Position numbers and translations under genes: made by a program. From positions 124,001 through 188,000 of the forward strand of contig QOZQ01000003.1 of the NCBI GenBank assembly GCA_003576695.1: 64,000 bases of DNA, given 5' to 3'. Each line of letters starts with the position of its first letter. Positions within the stretch are counted from its first letter, which is position 1. This DNA comes from Taklimakanibacter lacteus (GTDB lineage Bacteria > Pseudomonadota > Alphaproteobacteria > Rhizobiales > Aestuariivirgaceae). Positions 8,027 through 16,987 of this stretch are shown here, in pieces. The notes beneath the pieces are model-generated. The model was not told the origin of the DNA. It ran no database searches and saw nothing but the letters and a program-made list of their open reading frames with translations.

Positions 8027-8407
8027 GCCCGATTCTCCCTGATGGGGAGGGACCTTAAGGGGGACGCCAGGGGCGGGCTAGGCCGGAAAGGTCATATCAA
8101 CCCTGCGGAACGGGCCGGGCTTGACGCAGGCGGGCAGTTCCGCCATTTTGCCGCCCCATGACCACCGCCCGGAAATATGCCGTTCACATGTGCGGCATTA
8201 TTATTTGCATCTAGCGCACAAACGCTGGCTGGCGGCCGCTTTTCCTCAATTCCAAGTCGAAGCGATCCTCCGGGCCGGCAAGCCTGGAGCGTTTCCCGCC
8301 AAAGTCTCCCGACATTGGCAATAAGGAAACGCTCAAGAATAAAGGAAACGAGCCTTTTATCCCGATCGGATTGCTCCAATCCGATCGGGAAGGCTCTTAG
8401 GAACCCT
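8027..8407. other. 381-base intergenic region before cysS
   Basis: This region separates the divergent DMT operon and cysS. The cysS frame stays open upstream to about 8177, but the translated sequence is not protein-like. The only clear structure is the palindrome at 8351-8396. A near-duplicate AAGGAAACG occurs at about 8323 and 8342. I see no convincing sigma-70 promoter, RNA gene or T-box. Confidence 0.6.
8351..8396. repeat. palindromic repeat upstream of cysS
   Basis: CCCGATCGGATT (8361-8372) and AATCCGATCGGG (8378-8389) form a perfect 12-bp inverted repeat with a 5-nt centre, flanked by AGCCTTTT on the left and AAGGCT on the right that also pair. The right half is similar to 23934-23955 (CAATCCGACTGGAAAGGCTT), so it looks like a dispersed repeat. 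It ends 12 bases before the cysS start and could also affect its translation. Confidence 0.6.
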
Positions 8408-9736
8408 ATGACGTTAAGACTTTATAACACCCTGACCCGTTCCAAGGACGTCTTCACGCCCATCGACCCCAAGGCGGTGCGCCTCTATGTCTGCGGCCCG
8501 ACGGTCTATGACTATGCCCATATCGGCAATGCCCGCCCGGTCATCGTGTTCGATGTCCTCTACCGCCTGCTGCGCCATCTCTACGGGCCTGGGCACGTCA
8601 CCTATGTGCGCAACATCACCGACATAGACGACAAGATCAATGCGCGGGCGAAAGAGGAGGGCGTCCCGATCGGCGACCTGACCAGCCGCACGACGAAGCA
8701 GTTCCACGCGGACATCGCGGCGCTGAATGTGCTTGAGCCGACGCATGAGCCGCGCGCCACCGAGACCATCCCCGAGATCATCACACTCATCAAGAAGCTG
8801 ATCGCCAACGGCCATGCCTATGAAGCTGAGGGCCATGTGCTGTTCGACGTGCCCTCGATGAAGGACTATGGCCGCCTGTCGCGCCGCCCGCTCGACGACA
8901 TGATCGCCGGCGCCCGCGTCGATGTGGCGCCCTATAAGAGGGGCGAGATGGATTTCGTCCTGTGGAAGCCCTCAGGCCCCGATCTGCCGGGCTGGGACAG
9001 CCCGTGGGGCAGAGGCAGGCCCGGCTGGCACATCGAATGCTCGGCCATGTCGTGGAAGCATCTGGGCGAGCGCTTCGATATCCATGGCGGCGGCATCGAT
9101 CTCATCTTCCCGCATCATGAGAATGAGGTGGCGCAGACGCGCTGCGCCTTCGGCTCGCAGGTCATGGCCAATGTGTGGATGCATAATGGCTTCCTGCAGA
9201 TCGACGGGCAGAAGATGTCGAAGAGCCTCGGCAACTTCCTGACCATCAACGAGGTCCTCAAGGACTGGCCGGGCGAGGTGCTGCGCTTCAACATGCTGCG
9301 CACCCATTACCGCCAGCCGATCGACTGGACGGTGAAGGGGCTGGAGGAAAGCCGGCGCATCCTCGACGGCTTCTACAATTCGGCCACCGCGCGCCTCACC
9401 GAGGAGGCTCGCTTCGCCGAGCCGGTGCTCGAGGCCTTGTGCGATGACCTCAACACGCCGCGCGCCATTGCCGAGCTTCACGCGCTCGACCGGCCGAATT
9501 TCCAGATGCAGCTCGGCGCCACCCTCAATGCGCTGGGCTTCACCGGCAAGCATGTCGAGGACAAGGCGGCCAGGATCGACGAGCACAAGGTCAATGCCCT
9601 GATCCAGGCGCGCCTTGCTGCGCGCGCCGCCAAGAACTGGGCGGAAAGCGATCGGCTGCGGGCCGAGATCGACGCCCTGGGCGTCGTCCTCATGGACAAC
9701 AAGGACGGGACGACGAGCTGGGAGGTGAAGCGATGA
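8408..9736 (+). CDS. cysS: cysteine--tRNA ligase
   Basis: Class I aminoacyl-tRNA synthetase that charges tRNA-Cys in the cytoplasm. The signature HIGN is at residues 38-41 ([11 protein letters not shown]), preceded by C29, the first zinc ligand in YVCGPTVYD. The remaining zinc-site block [20 protein letters not shown] is followed by [13 protein letters not shown], and KMSKS begins at K269. At 442 residues it is slightly shorter than E. coli CysS (461). I chose the ATG at 8408 ([13 protein letters not shown]) because the family starts there. The stop overlaps the cimA start by 4 bases (ATGA), so the two are translationally coupled. Confidence 0.96.
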   Translation: MTLRLYNTLTRSKDVFTPIDPKAVRLYVCGPTVYDYAHIGNARPVIVFDVLYRLLRHLYGPGHVTYVRNITDIDDKINARAKEEGVPIGDLTSRTTKQFHADIAALNVLEPTHEPRATETIPEIITLIKKLIANGHAYEAEGHVLFDVPSMKDYGRLSRRPLDDMIAGARVDVAPYKRGEMDFVLWKPSGPDLPGWDSPWGRGRPGWHIECSAMSWKHLGERFDIHGGGIDLIFPHHENEVAQTRCAFGSQVMANVWMHNGFLQIDGQKMSKSLGNFLTINEVLKDWPGEVLRFNMLRTHYRQPIDWTVKGLEESRRILDGFYNSATARLTEEARFAEPVLEALCDDLNTPRAIAELHALDRPNFQMQLGATLNALGFTGKHVEDKAARIDEHKVNALIQARLAARAAKNWAESDRLRAEIDALGVVLMDNKDGTTSWEVKR

Positions 9737-11334
9737 CGCGCGAACGCCTCTATCTGTTCGACACCACCTTGCGCGACGGCCAGCAGACGCCGGGAGTCGA
9801 CTTCTCGCTCGAGGACAAGCTGGTCGTCATGGGGCTGCTGGACCAGCTCGGCCTCGACTATATCGAGGGCGGCTATCCCGGCGCCAACCCGACCGATACG
9901 GCGCTGTTCGCCGAGGAGCGGAAGAGCCGCGCCACCTTCACGGCCTTCGGCATGGTGCGGCGGCCGGGGCGTTCGGCCTCCAATGATCCGGGTCTCCAGG
10001 ATCTGCTGCGCGCCAAGGCGAAAGCCATTTGCTTTGTCGCCAAGGCGTGGGATTACCATGTCCGCGTTGCGCTTCAGACGACGAATGAGGAGAGTCTTCT
10101 AACCATCAGGGAATCCATAGAAAATGCCAAGGCGCTCGGCCGCGAAGTGCTGCTCGATTGCGAGCATTTCTTCGATGGCTACAAGGCCAATCCGGACTAT
10201 GCGCTGAAAGTGGCGAAGACCGCCTACGAGGCGGGTGCCCGCTGGGTGGTGCTGTGCGACACCAATGGCGGGACGCTGCCGCAGGAAGTCTCCGAGATCG
10301 TCCGCGCGGTGGCGAAGACGGTGCCCGGCAGCCATCTCGGCATCCATGCCCATAACGACACCGAGCAGGCGGTTGCCAATTCACTCGCCGCCGTGCTGGC
10401 GGGCGCGCGCCAGATCCAGGGCTCGCTCAACGGCATCGGCGAGCGCTGCGGCAATGCCAATCTGGTCTCGATCATCCCGACGCTGGTGCTCAAGAAGGAA
10501 TTCGCCGAGCGCTTCGAGACTGGCGTGACGGAGGAGAAGCTCGCGAGCCTCACCCATGTGTCGCGGGCCTTCGACGAGCTCCTGAACCGCAGCCCCAACG
10601 GGCAGGCGCCCTATGTCGGCCGCAGCGCCTTCGCGACAAAGGCCGGCATCCATGCCTCGGCCATCGTGAAGGAGCCCGAGACCTACGAGCATGTGCCGCC
10701 GGAGACTGTCGGCAACCGCCGCCGCATGCTGGTCTCGGACCAGGCCGGCAAGTCCAATCTCCTGGCCGAGTTGGCGCGCATCGGGCTTAACGTCGAGAAA
10801 TCCGATCCGCGCCTCGACGCGCTGCTGCGCGAGGTGAAGGAGCGTGAAGCGCAGGGCTATGCCTATGACGGCGCGGACGCCTCCTTCGAATTGCTGGCCC
10901 GCCGCATGCTGGGCTCGGTGCCGCATTATTTCGATGTGCTCTCCTTCCGGGTCATCGTCGAGCATCGCCACAATGCGCTGGGCGAGCTCGTCACCGTGTC
11001 GGAGGCCGTTGTCAAGGTGAAGGTCGATGACGAGGTGTTCATCAATGCCGGCGAGGGCAACGGCCCGGTGAACGCGCTCGACGTCGCCTTGCGCAAGGAT
11101 CTCGGCAAGTTCCAGCGCTTCATCGACGATCTCGAGCTCGCCGACTTCAAGGTGCGTATCCTCAACAGCGGCACGGGAGCGACGACCCGGGTTCTGATCG
11201 AAAGCCGCGACGGCAAGGGCAATCGCTGGTTCACCGTCGGCGTATCGCCCAATATCGTCGATGCCTCCTTCCAGGCCCTGTCGGATTCGATCGTCTTCAA
11301 GCTCCTGCGCGAAGAGGTCTCCCGGGCGGCGTAG
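9733..11334 (+). CDS. cimA: (R)-citramalate synthase
   Basis: This member of the LeuA/HMG-CoA-lyase superfamily condenses pyruvate and acetyl-CoA to citramalate, a threonine-independent route to 2-oxobutyrate and isoleucine. It starts with the metal-site motif [14 protein letters not shown], followed by SLEDK. It continues with [19 protein letters not shown] and [12 protein letters not shown] in the TIM barrel, and has a C-terminal LeuA-type regulatory domain from about residue 370. The 533-residue length fits the long CimA form (TIGR00977-like) rather than 2-isopropylmalate synthase. It overlaps cysS by 4 bases. The alternative is another acyl-CoA condensing enzyme of the same family; CimA is favoured. 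Confidence 0.9.
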   Translation: MTRERLYLFDTTLRDGQQTPGVDFSLEDKLVVMGLLDQLGLDYIEGGYPGANPTDTALFAEERKSRATFTAFGMVRRPGRSASNDPGLQDLLRAKAKAICFVAKAWDYHVRVALQTTNEESLLTIRESIENAKALGREVLLDCEHFFDGYKANPDYALKVAKTAYEAGARWVVLCDTNGGTLPQEVSEIVRAVAKTVPGSHLGIHAHNDTEQAVANSLAAVLAGARQIQGSLNGIGERCGNANLVSIIPTLVLKKEFAERFETGVTEEKLASLTHVSRAFDELLNRSPNGQAPYVGRSAFATKAGIHASAIVKEPETYEHVPPETVGNRRRMLVSDQAGKSNLLAELARIGLNVEKSDPRLDALLREVKEREAQGYAYDGADASFELLARRMLGSVPHYFDVLSFRVIVEHRHNALGELVTVSEAVVKVKVDDEVFINAGEGNGPVNALDVALRKDLGKFQRFIDDLELADFKVRILNSGTGATTRVLIESRDGKGNRWFTVGVSPNIVDASFQALSDSIVFKLLREEVSRAA

Positions 11335-11425
11335 GCATGCAGACCTCGCTTGCGCCTCGGGCATGCGACCCATGCCGTGTCCCGGGTGGTGCGAGGCGCA
11401 AGGGAGCGCTAAACCCGCGGGCCTG

Positions 11426-12364
11426 ATGTCCGCCATCGATCCTCCGGTTTCCGCCGTCCACCTGTCCGAGGCCAAGAAAGGCCTCGTTTATGGCGTTGCC
11501 GCCCATCTCGTCTGGGGCGTGATGGCCTATTATTTCAAGCTCATCCAGGATGTGTCGCCGCTCGAGGTCGCCGTCCATCGGGGCCTGTGGTCGCTTGCCG
11601 TCGCCGTTGTCGTGATCTGGGTTCTCGGCCAGTTCGACGATGTGCGCAAGGCGCTGGCCAGCCCGCGCATCTTCCTCACCCTGCTGTTTACGAGCCTGCT
11701 GATCGTCTTCAACTGGGGCTTCTATGTCTGGTCGATCCAGAACGGCCGCACCATCGAGGCGAGCCTCGGCTACTACATCAACCCGCTGCTCAATGTGGTG
11801 GCGGGCGCCGTTTTCCTCGGCGAGCGCTTCACCCGCATGCAGCTGGTGGCGCTCGCCGTCGCGGTCGTCGCCGTCCTCATCCAGACCATTGCGGCGGGCG
11901 TCGTGCCGTGGCTCGGCCTGATGCTGGGCTCGACCTTCTGTCTCTATGGCCTCATCCGCAAGACGGTGAATGTCGGCGCCACGCAGGGCTTCTTCATCGA
12001 GGTCCTGATCATCTTCCTGCCGGCGCTCGCCATCGCCGCCTGGATGGGCGGCACCGGTGAGGCGGCCTTCCTGACCACGCCCTTCTACACCCTGATGCTG
12101 ATAGGCTGCGGCATTCTCACGGCCGCAGCACTCCTGTTCTTTGCCGCCGCGATCAAGCGCATCCGCTATTCGACCGCCGGCCTCATGCAATATATCTCGC
12201 CCTCGCTCGTCTTCCTGACCGCCGTCTTCATCTTCGGCGAGCCGATGAATGCCTGGCGCTGGCTGTCCTTCGCGCTGCTCTGGGTGGCGCTCGCCATCTA
12301 TTCATATGCCGCCATAAAGGAAGGGCGGCGAATGCAGGAAGCCCAGGAGCCAGCCCAGGCCTGA
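11426..12364 (+). CDS. rarD: RarD protein, EamA/DMT superfamily permease
   Basis: This 312-residue inner-membrane protein has about ten helices. RarD hallmarks include KGLVYGVAAHLVWGVMAYYFK at the start, NWGFYVWSIQNGRTIEASLGY in the middle (each given in part), and YSTAGLMQYISPSLVFL near the end. The start at 11426 gives the usual N-terminus; the frame is open further upstream into the cimA end but is not conserved. The 3' end overlaps the convergent GlxA-type regulator gene by 63 bases. RarD was named for a chloramphenicol phenotype; its substrate is unknown. Confidence 0.92.
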   Translation: MSAIDPPVSAVHLSEAKKGLVYGVAAHLVWGVMAYYFKLIQDVSPLEVAVHRGLWSLAVAVVVIWVLGQFDDVRKALASPRIFLTLLFTSLLIVFNWGFYVWSIQNGRTIEASLGYYINPLLNVVAGAVFLGERFTRMQLVALAVAVVAVLIQTIAAGVVPWLGLMLGSTFCLYGLIRKTVNVGATQGFFIEVLIIFLPALAIAAWMGGTGEAAFLTTPFYTLMLIGCGILTAAALLFFAAAIKRIRYSTAGLMQYISPSLVFLTAVFIFGEPMNAWRWLSFALLWVALAIYSYAAIKEGRRMQEAQEPAQA

Positions 12365-13405
12365 CCAGCAGGACCGCGAGGATTGCAGCGCCTTGCGCAA
12401 GGAGGCGAAGCGCTTGCGATATTGCGCCGGTGTTACGCCGATGCGGCGCCGGAACAGGCGGCTGAAGAAGCTCGTATCCTCGTAGCCCAGTTCCTGAGCC
12501 ACAGCTTCGATTGAAAGCGCCGTCGTCTCGAGGATCTGCTTGGCCTCTTCGAGTCTCAGCGATTGCACATAGTCCATGGGCGACTGGCCGGTCGTCTGGA
12601 AGAAGCGCCGGTTGAAGGATCGTTCGGCAAGTCCGCTCATCTCGACCATCAGGGCGACGGGTGAGCTCCGCTTGTAGTTGTCGGCCAGCCACTCCTGGCA
12701 TTTGGCGATCTGCGCATCGGACGACTTTCTGGTCGAGACCATCGCGGCATAGGGAAGCCCGCCTGAATCATGCCAGTCGAGCAGATAGACCTTGGCGACC
12801 TGCACGGCCTCCTCGACACCGATGAAACGGGCTATCAAAAATAAAGCGAGGTCCTGGAAGCTGGTGCCGCCGCCGCTCATGATGATGCGCTGCTCCTCGC
12901 CGCTTGTCACCAGCGTGCGGCCGCACTGCACGCGCACCTTGGGATACATTTCGGCGAGCGCCTCGCAATAGCCCCAATGCGTTGTCGCCTGATGGCCGTC
13001 GAGGAGGCCGGCTTCCGCGAGGAGCAGGGTGCCCGAGCAGGCCGCGGCGATGACGGTACCGGCGCGATAGTGCTGCCTGAGCCACTCCAACTCGGGGCCA
13101 AAGCGCCCGGCGCAGCTTTCACGCGGCGCGATGAAGAAATCTGAGACGCAGATGAGGTCAGGCGACGGGCAATCGCGGAGCGCGTGATGCGGCGTGATCG
13201 TAACGCCATTGAAAGCCGCGATCGGGGCGTTCTCGCGCGCCACGATATACGGTTTCGCAGCGCCTTGCCTGATCCGTCCCTCGGTCAGGAAAGTCCAATC
13301 CCGTCCGGCGGATGCGAAAAGGTCGAACATGCCGTGCAAGGTCGAGCCGCTCACCTCTGGTAGGGCCAGAATAGCGACGTTCAGGGGGCGTTTTTCGGCT
13401 GTCAT
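12302..13405 (-). CDS. GlxA-family transcriptional regulator (DJ-1/PfpI + AraC)
   Basis: This 367-residue regulator has an N-terminal DJ-1/PfpI-like domain (residues about 8-190) with VIAAACSGTLLLAEAGLL around the nucleophile-elbow cysteine. An AraC-type double helix-turn-helix lies at about 232-330 (LMVEMSGLAERSFNRRF and IEAVAQELGYEDTSFFSRLF). In this family the N-domain is thought to sense a small molecule, often an amine or quaternary amine. After the AraC domain comes an unusual hydrophobic/Trp tail of about 30 residues. Its last 20 codons lie opposite the end of rarD. It may control one of the neighbouring genes, including the divergent methyltransferase gene 109 bases away. Confidence 0.9.
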   Translation of the reverse strand: MTAEKRPLNVAILALPEVSGSTLHGMFDLFASAGRDWTFLTEGRIRQGAAKPYIVARENAPIAAFNGVTITPHHALRDCPSPDLICVSDFFIAPRESCAGRFGPELEWLRQHYRAGTVIAAACSGTLLLAEAGLLDGHQATTHWGYCEALAEMYPKVRVQCGRTLVTSGEEQRIIMSGGGTSFQDLALFLIARFIGVEEAVQVAKVYLLDWHDSGGLPYAAMVSTRKSSDAQIAKCQEWLADNYKRSSPVALMVEMSGLAERSFNRRFFQTTGQSPMDYVQSLRLEEAKQILETTALSIEAVAQELGYEDTSFFSRLFRRRIGVTPAQYRKRFASLRKALQSSRSCWSGLGWLLGFLHSPPFLYGGI

Positions 13406-13514
13406 GGCTGGATCGACCGGTTTCTTGCTGGAATGACCTTAGTGGCTCCGCCTGTCTTTCGCTAGGTCGATGCGCCTTCGCCGGCCACCGCCGGCGCTTT
13501 GATGGAGAAGACAC

Positions 13515-14456
13515 ATGACCAGATACAGAAATGCGCTGCCGCAGATGACGGGTGGTGTATTCCTGACCGATGGCGGACTGGAAACAACACTCGTCTTTCA
13601 TGAGGGCATCGAATTGCCCTGCTTCGCCTCCTTCCCGCTGATCACCGATGAGTTGGGACGCCTGAAGCTGCGCAAATATTTCCGGCCCTATCTCGAGCTG
13701 GCGCGGCTCCGGAAGGTGGGCTTCATCCTGGATACGCCGACCTGGCGCGCGAGCTTCGACTGGGGAACAAAGCTCGGCTTCTCGCGCGACAAGCTCATCG
13801 AGGCCAATCGCCAGTCGGTCGAATTTCTAGGCGAGCTTCGCGAGGAATATGAAGGACAGGTTTCCCCGCTCATCATCAACGGCGTGATCGGGCCACGTGG
13901 TGATGGCTACAAGGTCGAAAGCCGGATGAGCACCGATGAGGCGCAGCGCTTTCACATGCTGCAGATGGACGTGTTCGCCGCCAGCGAAGCCGACATGGTC
14001 TCGGCGGTGACGATGAACTATGTCGATGAGGCGCTGGGCATCGTGCGCGCCGCGCAAGCGCGCAAGATGCCGGTGGTCGTCTCCTTCACCGTCGAAACCG
14101 ACGGCAGGCTGCCTTCGGGCGAAGGCCTGCGTGAGGCCATCGAGACGGTCGATAGGGTCTCAGGAGCCTATCCGCTCTATTACATGGTCAACTGTGCCCA
14201 TCCCGAGCACTTCGACGATGTGCTGAGCGGTGGCGCCTGGCTTGACCGCATCTGGGGATTGCGGGCCAATTCCTCGACCAAGAGCCATGCCGAGCTTGAT
14301 GCAGCGACCGAGATCGACATCGGCGACCCTGAGGATCTCGGTGCGCGCTACAACGCCTTGCGCGCCAAGCTGCCCAATCTCGTGATCCTGGGCGGATGCT
14401 GCGGCACCGATCACCGTCACCTGACGGCGATTTCCGATGCCTGCATGGTCGCCTGA
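13515..14456 (+). CDS. homocysteine S-methyltransferase family protein
   Basis: This 313-residue protein is of the Pfam S-methyl_trans family: a TIM barrel that transfers a methyl group to a thiol held by zinc. The three zinc cysteines are present, C227 in YYMVNCAHPEHF and C295-C296 in ILGGCCGTDHRH; the N-terminal LTDGGLETTL is also conserved. It starts 109 bases from the divergent GlxA-type regulator, a possible control pair. The methyl donor could be S-methylmethionine, S-adenosylmethionine or a betaine. Distance from MetH and MmuM prevents a closer call. No riboswitch is visible upstream. Confidence 0.88.
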   Translation: MTRYRNALPQMTGGVFLTDGGLETTLVFHEGIELPCFASFPLITDELGRLKLRKYFRPYLELARLRKVGFILDTPTWRASFDWGTKLGFSRDKLIEANRQSVEFLGELREEYEGQVSPLIINGVIGPRGDGYKVESRMSTDEAQRFHMLQMDVFAASEADMVSAVTMNYVDEALGIVRAAQARKMPVVVSFTVETDGRLPSGEGLREAIETVDRVSGAYPLYYMVNCAHPEHFDDVLSGGAWLDRIWGLRANSSTKSHAELDAATEIDIGDPEDLGARYNALRAKLPNLVILGGCCGTDHRHLTAISDACMVA

Positions 14457-14467
14457 GACATCGAAAG

Positions 14468-14494
14468 GGGAGAGCGCGAGCCGCGCGCTCTCCC
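14468..14494. terminator. bidirectional hairpin between convergent genes
   Basis: GGGAGAGCGCG (14468-14478) and CGCGCTCTCCC (14484-14494) form a perfect 11-bp GC-rich stem with a 5-nt loop. It lies 11 bases after the methyltransferase stop and 5 bases from the stop of the convergent LOG gene. It lacks a real U-run, so its use as a two-way terminator is inferred from strength and position. Confidence 0.65.
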
Positions 14495-14499
14495 GACTC

Positions 14500-15090
14500 T
14501 CACAATGTCTTGCGGATCGGCTCCTGCGGGACCTTCGAGGTCGATTGCCGGATCCTGTCGTCGAACACCGAAACGACCTGCTCGGCCGACTTCACCACAT
14601 CGAATTTGAGCTCGAGGCCTTCGCGGATGAACTTTTCCTGGCGCATGTGGCTGATGAGGGTGAGGAGCGGCGCCCAGTAGTCATCGATGTCGCAGATGAT
14701 GATCGGCTTGGCATGACGGTCGAGCTGCGCCCAGGTCGAGATCTCGACCAGTTCTTCCAGCGTGCCGAGCCCGCCGGGCAAAGCGACGAAGCCGTCGGAG
14801 CGCTCGAACATCGTCATCTTGCGCTCATGCATGCTGGCGGTGACGATGAGCTCGTTCACATCCGTCAGCATGCGCTCCTTGCTGACGAGGAACTCCGGGA
14901 TGATGCCGACGACATGGCCGCCGCCGGCGATGACCGAGCGCGCCACCTCGCCCATGAGGCCGAGGCTGCCGCCGCCATAGACGAGGCCGATGCCCTGATT
15001 GGCCATGTGGATGCCAAGGGCCCGCGCCGCCGCCATGTAGGCGGGATTCCGTCCCGGTCCCGATCCGCAATAAACACAAAGATGCCGCAT
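14500..15090 (-). CDS. LOG family protein (TIGR00730, Rossmann-fold nucleotide phosphoribohydrolase)
   Basis: This 196-residue cytoplasmic protein of the LOG/YvdD family cleaves the base from nucleoside 5'-monophosphates, in plants and some bacteria releasing cytokinins. The catalytic PGGxGTxxE motif is at residues 105-113 (ALPGGLGTLEELVE). The N-terminus CVYCGSGPGRNPAY and the VYGGGSLGLMG block are typical. In bacteria without cytokinin signalling it is thought to act in nucleotide turnover. It stands alone on the minus strand, convergent with the methyltransferase gene. Confidence 0.92.
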   Translation of the reverse strand: MRHLCVYCGSGPGRNPAYMAAARALGIHMANQGIGLVYGGGSLGLMGEVARSVIAGGGHVVGIIPEFLVSKERMLTDVNELIVTASMHERKMTMFERSDGFVALPGGLGTLEELVEISTWAQLDRHAKPIIICDIDDYWAPLLTLISHMRQEKFIREGLELKFDVVKSAEQVVSVFDDRIRQSTSKVPQEPIRKTL

Positions 15091-15211
15091 GATTCTCCTA
15101 TGGTCATTTGGTCGTACGATGGCCGCCCGTCAAGCTGACCCCGATACTGCATAGTCTTTGCAGATTCGATGACTATTCATTATTTACAGGCGGGAATATG
15201 GAACCGCGACA

Positions 15212-16987
15212 ATGAAAAACCCGCTTGCAGTGTTTACTGGCGCCGCGCTGGCGACCTTGGCCGCCCTGGCCGGGCTCAATATGACGAGCTGGAAGCCTGT
15301 TCCCGCCCCGGACCAGAACGTGCCGGAAGCGGCGGCAACCCCCGCCCCGGAGACCAGCCAGGAAACCGCCAAGACGCCCGAAAAAGGGGCTGAAACCGCT
15401 GCCGTCCAGCCGACCGAGCCGCCCCAGGCGGAAACCCCTGAAACCAAGCCCGCCGAGCCGCCCAAGGTCGAAGCCGAGGTCAAGCCGAGCCTCGATACGG
15501 TGAGGGTGGAGAGCGACGGGCAGGCGGTCGTCGCCGGGCGCGCCGAGCCCGGTGCCGCGATCGCCTTGAAGCTGGGCGAGCAGGTGATCGGCAAGGGCAT
15601 AGCCAATAGCGACGGGTCCTGGGTCGTGGTTCCCGACAATCCGCTGCCCAAGGGAGCCCATGAGATCACCGTCGAGCAGAAATCCGCCGATTCCGAGCCC
15701 GTGATGCTCGAGCAATCCATTGCCGTCGCCATACCGGAAAAGACCGGCCAGCAGGCCATGGTGGCCCTGACCGAGCCCGGCGCCGCGACGAAGGTGCTGC
15801 AGGCCGGTGACAGCCAGCAGCAGGCCTCTGCCGGGACCACGGAACCTGCCACCCCGGAGCAGCCGGCGGCCGCCGAAACCACCACACAGCCGGCCGTCAC
15901 GTCACCTGAGACCCAGCAGACGGCCGCGGCCGAGCCGCCGGCCGGCGAGACCATCGCCAAGACGAAGGCGCCTGCCGGCGAGACGGTGGTCAAGACGGAA
16001 GAGCCGGCGACGGCGGAAAAGTCGGCCGAAACCACCGAGCCCACGGCCAAGCCCGCCAAGGTGGCGGAGAATGTACCGTTGCGCCTCGATGCGGTCGATT
16101 ACAACGACAGGGGCGACATCATCTTTTCCGGCCGTGCGAAGCCCGGCACCGCCATCAGGCTCTATGTCGACAATGGCGATGTAGGCGATGCCATCGTGGA
16201 CTCGGGCGGCAACTGGTCCTTTGCGGGCACCGACATCATCAAGCCCGGAACCCATACTTTGCGCGCCGACCAGATCGACCAGACCGGCAAGGTCATGGCC
16301 CGCATCGAATTGCCGTTCCAGCGCGAGGATGCAGCCGCTGTGGCGGCACTGAACACACCACCCGCGACGGAGGCGACCCAAGCCACGCCGCCGCAACCGG
16401 GTGAGGCCAAGCCTGTCGCCGAGGTCGAAAGCCAGGCGGCAAAGCCGGCGGAACCCCAGCAGCCCGAAACCCAGCAGCCCGAAACCCAGCAGCCTGAGAC
16501 CCAGGCGGCCGAAAGCCAGCCGTCGCAGACCCGGCAGCCAGAGACCCAGGCGCAGTCGCAGCAGCCGGAAGCCCAGGCGCCGGCGGCGGAGACCCAGCCA
16601 CAGACCGTTACAGAGGTCGCCAAGGCGGAACCCGAGGCTTCGGGCCCGGCACCCGACCAGCCGGTGAGCGCGGACAAGAAGGAAGAAGTCACGACGGCCG
16701 CCGCCGCCGCGGCCGAGCAGACGGCGAAGACCACCGACCCCGACCAGCCGCGCACCGGCAAGGTCGTCATCCAGCCGGGCAACAATCTGTGGAAGCTGTC
16801 GCGCGTCATCTATGGCCGCGGCAAGAGCTTCACCGTGATCTACCAGGCCAACAAGGATCAGATCCGCAACCCGAACCGCATCTATCCGGGGCAGATTTTC
16901 GCGATCCCCAATGCCAACCCGCCTGAGCAGATCGATCCCAAGCGCAAGGACCCGCTGACCAGCGCCGAGGGCGGCGCGCCGCAATGA
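15212..16987 (+). CDS. LysM domain protein with Ig-like repeats and Pro/Gln/Glu-rich linkers
   Basis: This 591-residue envelope protein has a single N-terminal hydrophobic helix (residues 4-24). A Pro/Ala/Glu/Thr-rich linker follows, then two beta-sandwich-like repeats (about residues 94-170, VVAGRAEPGAAIALKLG, and 289-365, IIFSGRAKPGTAIRLYVD). A second linker holds QQPET repeats, and a C-terminal LysM module lies at about 527-575 (NNLWKLSRVIYGRGKSF, then YPGQIFAIP), which binds peptidoglycan. It is probably anchored in the inner membrane and reaches into the wall. The stop overlaps the exporter start by 4 bases (ATGA). The linker tandem repeats are 15 bp long at 16457-16501. Confidence 0.9.
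   Translation: MKNPLAVFTGAALATLAALAGLNMTSWKPVPAPDQNVPEAAATPAPETSQETAKTPEKGAETAAVQPTEPPQAETPETKPAEPPKVEAEVKPSLDTVRVESDGQAVVAGRAEPGAAIALKLGEQVIGKGIANSDGSWVVVPDNPLPKGAHEITVEQKSADSEPVMLEQSIAVAIPEKTGQQAMVALTEPGAATKVLQAGDSQQQASAGTTEPATPEQPAAAETTTQPAVTSPETQQTAAAEPPAGETIAKTKAPAGETVVKTEEPATAEKSAETTEPTAKPAKVAENVPLRLDAVDYNDRGDIIFSGRAKPGTAIRLYVDNGDVGDAIVDSGGNWSFAGTDIIKPGTHTLRADQIDQTGKVMARIELPFQREDAAAVAALNTPPATEATQATPPQPGEAKPVAEVESQAAKPAEPQQPETQQPETQQPETQAAESQPSQTRQPETQAQSQQPEAQAPAAETQPQTVTEVAKAEPEASGPAPDQPVSADKKEEVTTAAAAAAEQTAKTTDPDQPRTGKVVIQPGNNLWKLSRVIYGRGKSFTVIYQANKDQIRNPNRIYPGQIFAIPNANPPEQIDPKRKDPLTSAEGGAPQ
16457..16501 (+). repeat. three 15-bp tandem repeats inside the LysM gene
   Basis: CAGCAGCCCGAAACC occurs twice exactly, and a third time with two changes (CAGCAGCCTGAGACC), encoding QQPET three times. 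Degenerate units continue downstream to about 16590. A 15-bp period keeps the frame, so copy number could change without disrupting the protein. Confidence 0.85.

Noticed and set aside
8177-8407. N-terminal extension of CysS
   Set aside because: The extra 77 codons are not conserved in the family, and the frame includes a palindromic repeat; the normal N-terminus begins at 8408.
13406-13514. SAM or similar riboswitch before the methyltransferase gene
   Set aside because: The 109-base gap has no conserved riboswitch core or extended pairing.
16457-16501. CRISPR-like repeats
   Set aside because: The 15-bp units have no spacers and are in-frame coding repeats of a Pro/Gln linker.
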